DNA of 64,000 nucleotides from Thermococcus sp. CX2 (GTDB lineage: Archaea; Methanobacteriota_B; Thermococci; Thermococcales; Thermococcaceae). Every line of letters begins with the position of its first letter. The stretch's first letter is position 1. Location: NCBI RefSeq assembly GCF_012027555.1, contig NZ_SNUQ01000001.1:620001-684000 (forward strand), read 5' to 3'. Below, one piece after another: positions 62,292 to 64,000 of this stretch. Under the pieces are notes generated by a model. The model had not been told where the DNA came from, did not search any database, and worked only from the letters and a program-made list of their open reading frames with translations. A program made the position numbers and the translations under genes.

Positions 62292-62792
62292 TTGGAGAAG
62301 AGGTGGGTCGCCACGATTCACCTCGATACGTTAGAGGTAGAATCGGACCCCACCTTTAAATTTAAGTGCCTCGAGAACTGCGGGAAGTGCTGTTACGAGC
62401 TTGAGATACCCATAAGGGACGAGGATATAGTCAGGATAGAGGAGCTCGGCTATAATGCCTGGGAGTTCGTGGACTACAACAAGAGTTTCTACAGAGGGGA
62501 CAAGTTCCTCAGCTACGCGATTAAAAAGAGACCCTTCGACGGCGGCTGTGTATTTTTAGACCCAGAGACGATGAGGTGCAAAATTTACAAGCACAGGCCC
62601 CTAGCGTGCAGGCTGTATCCTTTCGTTTTCGTGAAGCATGGGAACAAGATGGAGATCTACGTCAAAGAAGATCCATTCTGTCCGGGCATTAACCATCCTG
62701 AAGGCGAGCCCATAACGAAGGAGTTCCTCCTCAGGGAATACGGGGACATTATAGAGGACTACCGCAGAAAGGCTGTAAACCTCGAAGGATAA
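62292..62792 (+). CDS. YkgJ-type CxxCxxCC cysteine-cluster protein
   Basis: 166 residues with the metal-binding cysteine signature: KCLENCGKCCYELEIPIRDE (about 20-39, CxxxCxxCC-type) and a second set in GGCVFLDPETMRCKIYKHRP and LACRLYPFVF. The family (UPF0153/YkgJ) is thought to chelate Zn or an Fe-S cluster; its cellular role is unknown. The start is TTG at 62292, with GGTGA 5 nt upstream and only 4 bp after the previous stop, so it is in the srp54 operon. Confidence 0.88.
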   Translation: MEKRWVATIHLDTLEVESDPTFKFKCLENCGKCCYELEIPIRDEDIVRIEELGYNAWEFVDYNKSFYRGDKFLSYAIKKRPFDGGCVFLDPETMRCKIYKHRPLACRLYPFVFVKHGNKMEIYVKEDPFCPGINHPEGEPITKEFLLREYGDIIEDYRRKAVNLEG

Positions 62793-62800
62793 CCGAAACA

Positions 62801-62809
62801 TATTTATAC
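62801..62809 (+). promoter_or_regulatory. TATA box of the gfcR-like gene
   Basis: TATTTATAC, 38 bp before the ATG at 62847. It indicates that the PRT-type regulator starts a new transcript. Confidence 0.55.
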
Positions 62810-62846
62810 ATTTTCTTGTTAATTTCTGGCCACCGGAGGTGAGAGA

Positions 62847-63563
62847 ATGAGCCAGTTAAAGTCGGTCCAGGAGAAACTCAGACTCGTCAGAATCCTTAGA
62901 TTGCTTAAGAAAACCTACACCTACGAGGAGCTCTCGAAGATAACGGGCCTCCCCATAACCGTCCTCAACAGATACGTCAGGGGAAAGGTCCTTCCAAGTG
63001 CTGAAAGAACAAGGGAGCTCCTTGAGCTGCTGCTCCCCTACATTAACATTGAGGAGGAGGTTAAAAAGAGGATAAAATTCGATGAGTACGGTTTCTTCGA
63101 CAACATGCCCGTCATCAGCGACACAGCCCTGATGAGCATAATAGCCGAAGACGTGGCAAGCAGGTTCATGGACAAGAACGTGGACAAGGTTCTAACGGCA
63201 GCGACCGATGGAATACCCCTCGGTGTCCACGTTGCAAGGGAGCTCAACGTCGATGTGGTCTACGCCAAAAAGAAGAAGGAAGTCGGAGTTGAGAAGTTCT
63301 ATGAGGTAAGCTACGTGCCAAGCGCCTCTGGAAGCGTTACAACACTCTATCTCCCCCAATGGGCTCTCAAAAAGGGCGAGAACGTCCTCATTGTCGATGA
63401 TGTCATTAGGAGCGGTGAAACCCAGAAAGCCCTGCTGGAGATGTGCAGGCAGGCTGGTGCAAAGCCCGTTGGCATGTTCTTCCTGATAAGCGTCGGCGAC
63501 GTCATTGACAAACTCAAGGAAGAGTACAACATCCCCGTGGAGAGCCTCATAAGGCTGGAGTGA
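62847..63563 (+). CDS. gfcR: GfcR-like transcriptional regulator (HTH + phosphoribosyltransferase domain)
   Basis: 238 residues. An N-terminal helix-turn-helix (YTYEELSKITGLPITVLNRY, about 24-43) is followed by a type I phosphoribosyltransferase domain. The PRPP-binding motif is VLIVDDVIRSGETQKALLEM (about 184-203), with TAATDGIPLGVHVAREL and VYAKKKKEVGVEKFYEVSY upstream. This architecture is that of the haloarchaeal sugar-catabolism regulator GfcR and of archaeal PRT-like regulators that sense PRPP or nucleotides rather than catalysing. GGAGGTGA lies 5 nt before ATG at 62847. Its target genes are unknown here. Confidence 0.9.
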   Translation: MSQLKSVQEKLRLVRILRLLKKTYTYEELSKITGLPITVLNRYVRGKVLPSAERTRELLELLLPYINIEEEVKKRIKFDEYGFFDNMPVISDTALMSIIAEDVASRFMDKNVDKVLTAATDGIPLGVHVARELNVDVVYAKKKKEVGVEKFYEVSYVPSASGSVTTLYLPQWALKKGENVLIVDDVIRSGETQKALLEMCRQAGAKPVGMFFLISVGDVIDKLKEEYNIPVESLIRLE

Positions 63564-63568
63564 TTGAA

Positions 63569-63895
63569 ATGAAAGTGCTGATTTACAACGTTGATGGCCT
63601 AACCCTCCCGGTGGAGGTCGAGCCTGGCCTCCCCTTCACCTTCCACTGCAGTTCGGAGGAATGCGGCAAGGAGATAATCATCGAAGGCATTGTGAGAACC
63701 GTAGATGAGCTCGAGTTCAATAGTGTTCTTGAGGATACCATCTCGGAAAATCCCGATTTCGAGAGGATAAAGGAAATCACCGCAAGGAACCTCATATTTG
63801 AGGGGAGGGTAAACGGGAAAAAGGTTAAGCTCCCCGTGGAGAGCATGGACGACTTCGCCAAGCGATTCATGGACGAGGTTTTAGTCCTCCGTTAG
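63569..63895 (+). CDS. Conserved-looking small protein, unknown function
   Basis: 108 residues, alpha/beta, acidic. It begins MKVLIYNVDGLTLPVEVEPG, has a Cys pair in HCSSEECGKE, then IIIEGIVRTVDELEFNSVLE and a helical C-terminus ESMDDFAKRFMDEVLVLR. The Cys pair could bind metal, but only two cysteines are present. GGAGTGA, formed across the previous stop codon, lies 5 nt before ATG at 63569, so it is translationally coupled to the gfcR-like gene. It overlaps the convergent Lrp-type gene by 15 bp. Confidence 0.75.
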   Translation: MKVLIYNVDGLTLPVEVEPGLPFTFHCSSEECGKEIIIEGIVRTVDELEFNSVLEDTISENPDFERIKEITARNLIFEGRVNGKKVKLPVESMDDFAKRFMDEVLVLR

Positions 63896-64000
63896 CTTAA
63901 TCCTTAGATCCTCTTTTACAACTTGCATGGCGACGCTCGTGTTCGTTTTTTCCACACCATCAAGTGAGAGGAGCCACTTGACAAACCTGTTCATGTCGGC
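63881..64000 (-). CDS. Lrp/AsnC family regulator, C-terminal fragment (cut by window edge)
   Basis: Only the last 39 codons are visible: ADMNRFVKWLLSLDGVEKTN, then TSVAMQVVKEDLRIKLTED and TAA. This is the end of the RAM ligand-binding domain of Lrp/AsnC regulators, where the helix before GVEKTNTS closes the effector site. The DNA-binding part lies outside the window. It is convergent with, and overlaps, the small gene on the plus strand. Confidence 0.75.
   Translation of the reverse strand, partial: ADMNRFVKWLLSLDGVEKTNTSVAMQVVKEDLRIKLTED

Overview
The window is a densely coded stretch of chromosome from a hyperthermophilic euryarchaeon of the order Thermococcales, most likely a Thermococcus. 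The assignment rests on archaeal-type genes (FttA/aCPSF1, proteasome beta, L15e, RNase P Rpp30, SRP54, archaeal LeuRS, a GH57 branching enzyme, an alternative mevalonate pathway). It is supported by archaeal BRE/TATA promoters, strong GGTGAT or GGAGGTGA ribosome-binding sites, and frequent GTG and TTG starts. Gene order around gdhA (FttA - proteasome beta - P-loop-like protein - gdhA) is, from memory, that of Thermococcus kodakarensis. No rRNA, insertion sequence, prophage or CRISPR array was seen.

Layout. 1-8.2 kb is a cell-surface and glycosylation block: a giant secreted subtilase cut by the left edge, a polytopic membrane protein and an STT3-type oligosaccharyltransferase with an alpha-toroid-like tail. 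8.4-14.6 kb holds PEP synthase, a tandem pair of MATE exporters and uracil phosphoribosyltransferase. 14.7-19.9 kb (minus strand) has tRNA-Leu, ribose-5-phosphate isomerase, a threonine-synthase-like protein fused to a PadR-like helix-turn-helix, FttA and proteasome beta. 20-26 kb has a degenerate P-loop protein, glutamate dehydrogenase, a C/D box sRNA, an NSS transporter with a tiny MetS-like subunit, and a P-II-like protein. 26-28 kb is the branching enzyme with a broken C-terminal tail. 28-37.4 kb has Rqc2/NEMF, NikR, TrpB2, an RNase P / RNA-binding / L15e operon and prolidase. 37.4-44.5 kb has a PadR regulator divergent from a large MMPL/RND transporter, then LeuRS behind a leader with a micro-ORF. 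44.5-54.7 kb has two tiny hydrophobic peptides, a methyltransferase, the isoprenoid cluster (mvk, ipk, idi2, idsA with an RNase J), MEMO1, a normal threonine synthase and uridine phosphorylase. 54.9-64 kb has divergent tRNA-Gly/tRNA-Arg, CoA-disulfide reductase, MTA phosphorylase, a helical solenoid protein, a DUF89 protein, SRP54 and a GfcR-like regulator. An Lrp-type C-terminus is cut by the right edge.

How the genes fit together. Mevalonate kinase, isopentenyl phosphate kinase, type 2 IPP isomerase and the bifunctional prenyl synthase form most of the archaeal alternative mevalonate route to membrane lipids. PpsA, the branching enzyme and GdhA link gluconeogenesis, glycogen synthesis and amino-acid fermentation. 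FttA, RNase J, Rpp30, Rqc2 and the proteasome are the RNA and protein turnover machinery.

The most unusual observations are: a threonine-synthase paralogue in which the PLP lysine motif reads SFRDR instead of SFKDR, fused to a DNA-binding domain; a family of related sequences just 3' of all three tRNA genes; a leaderless Leu-Leu micro-ORF ahead of leuS; an unannotated C/D box sRNA; and several genes of 36-56 residues.
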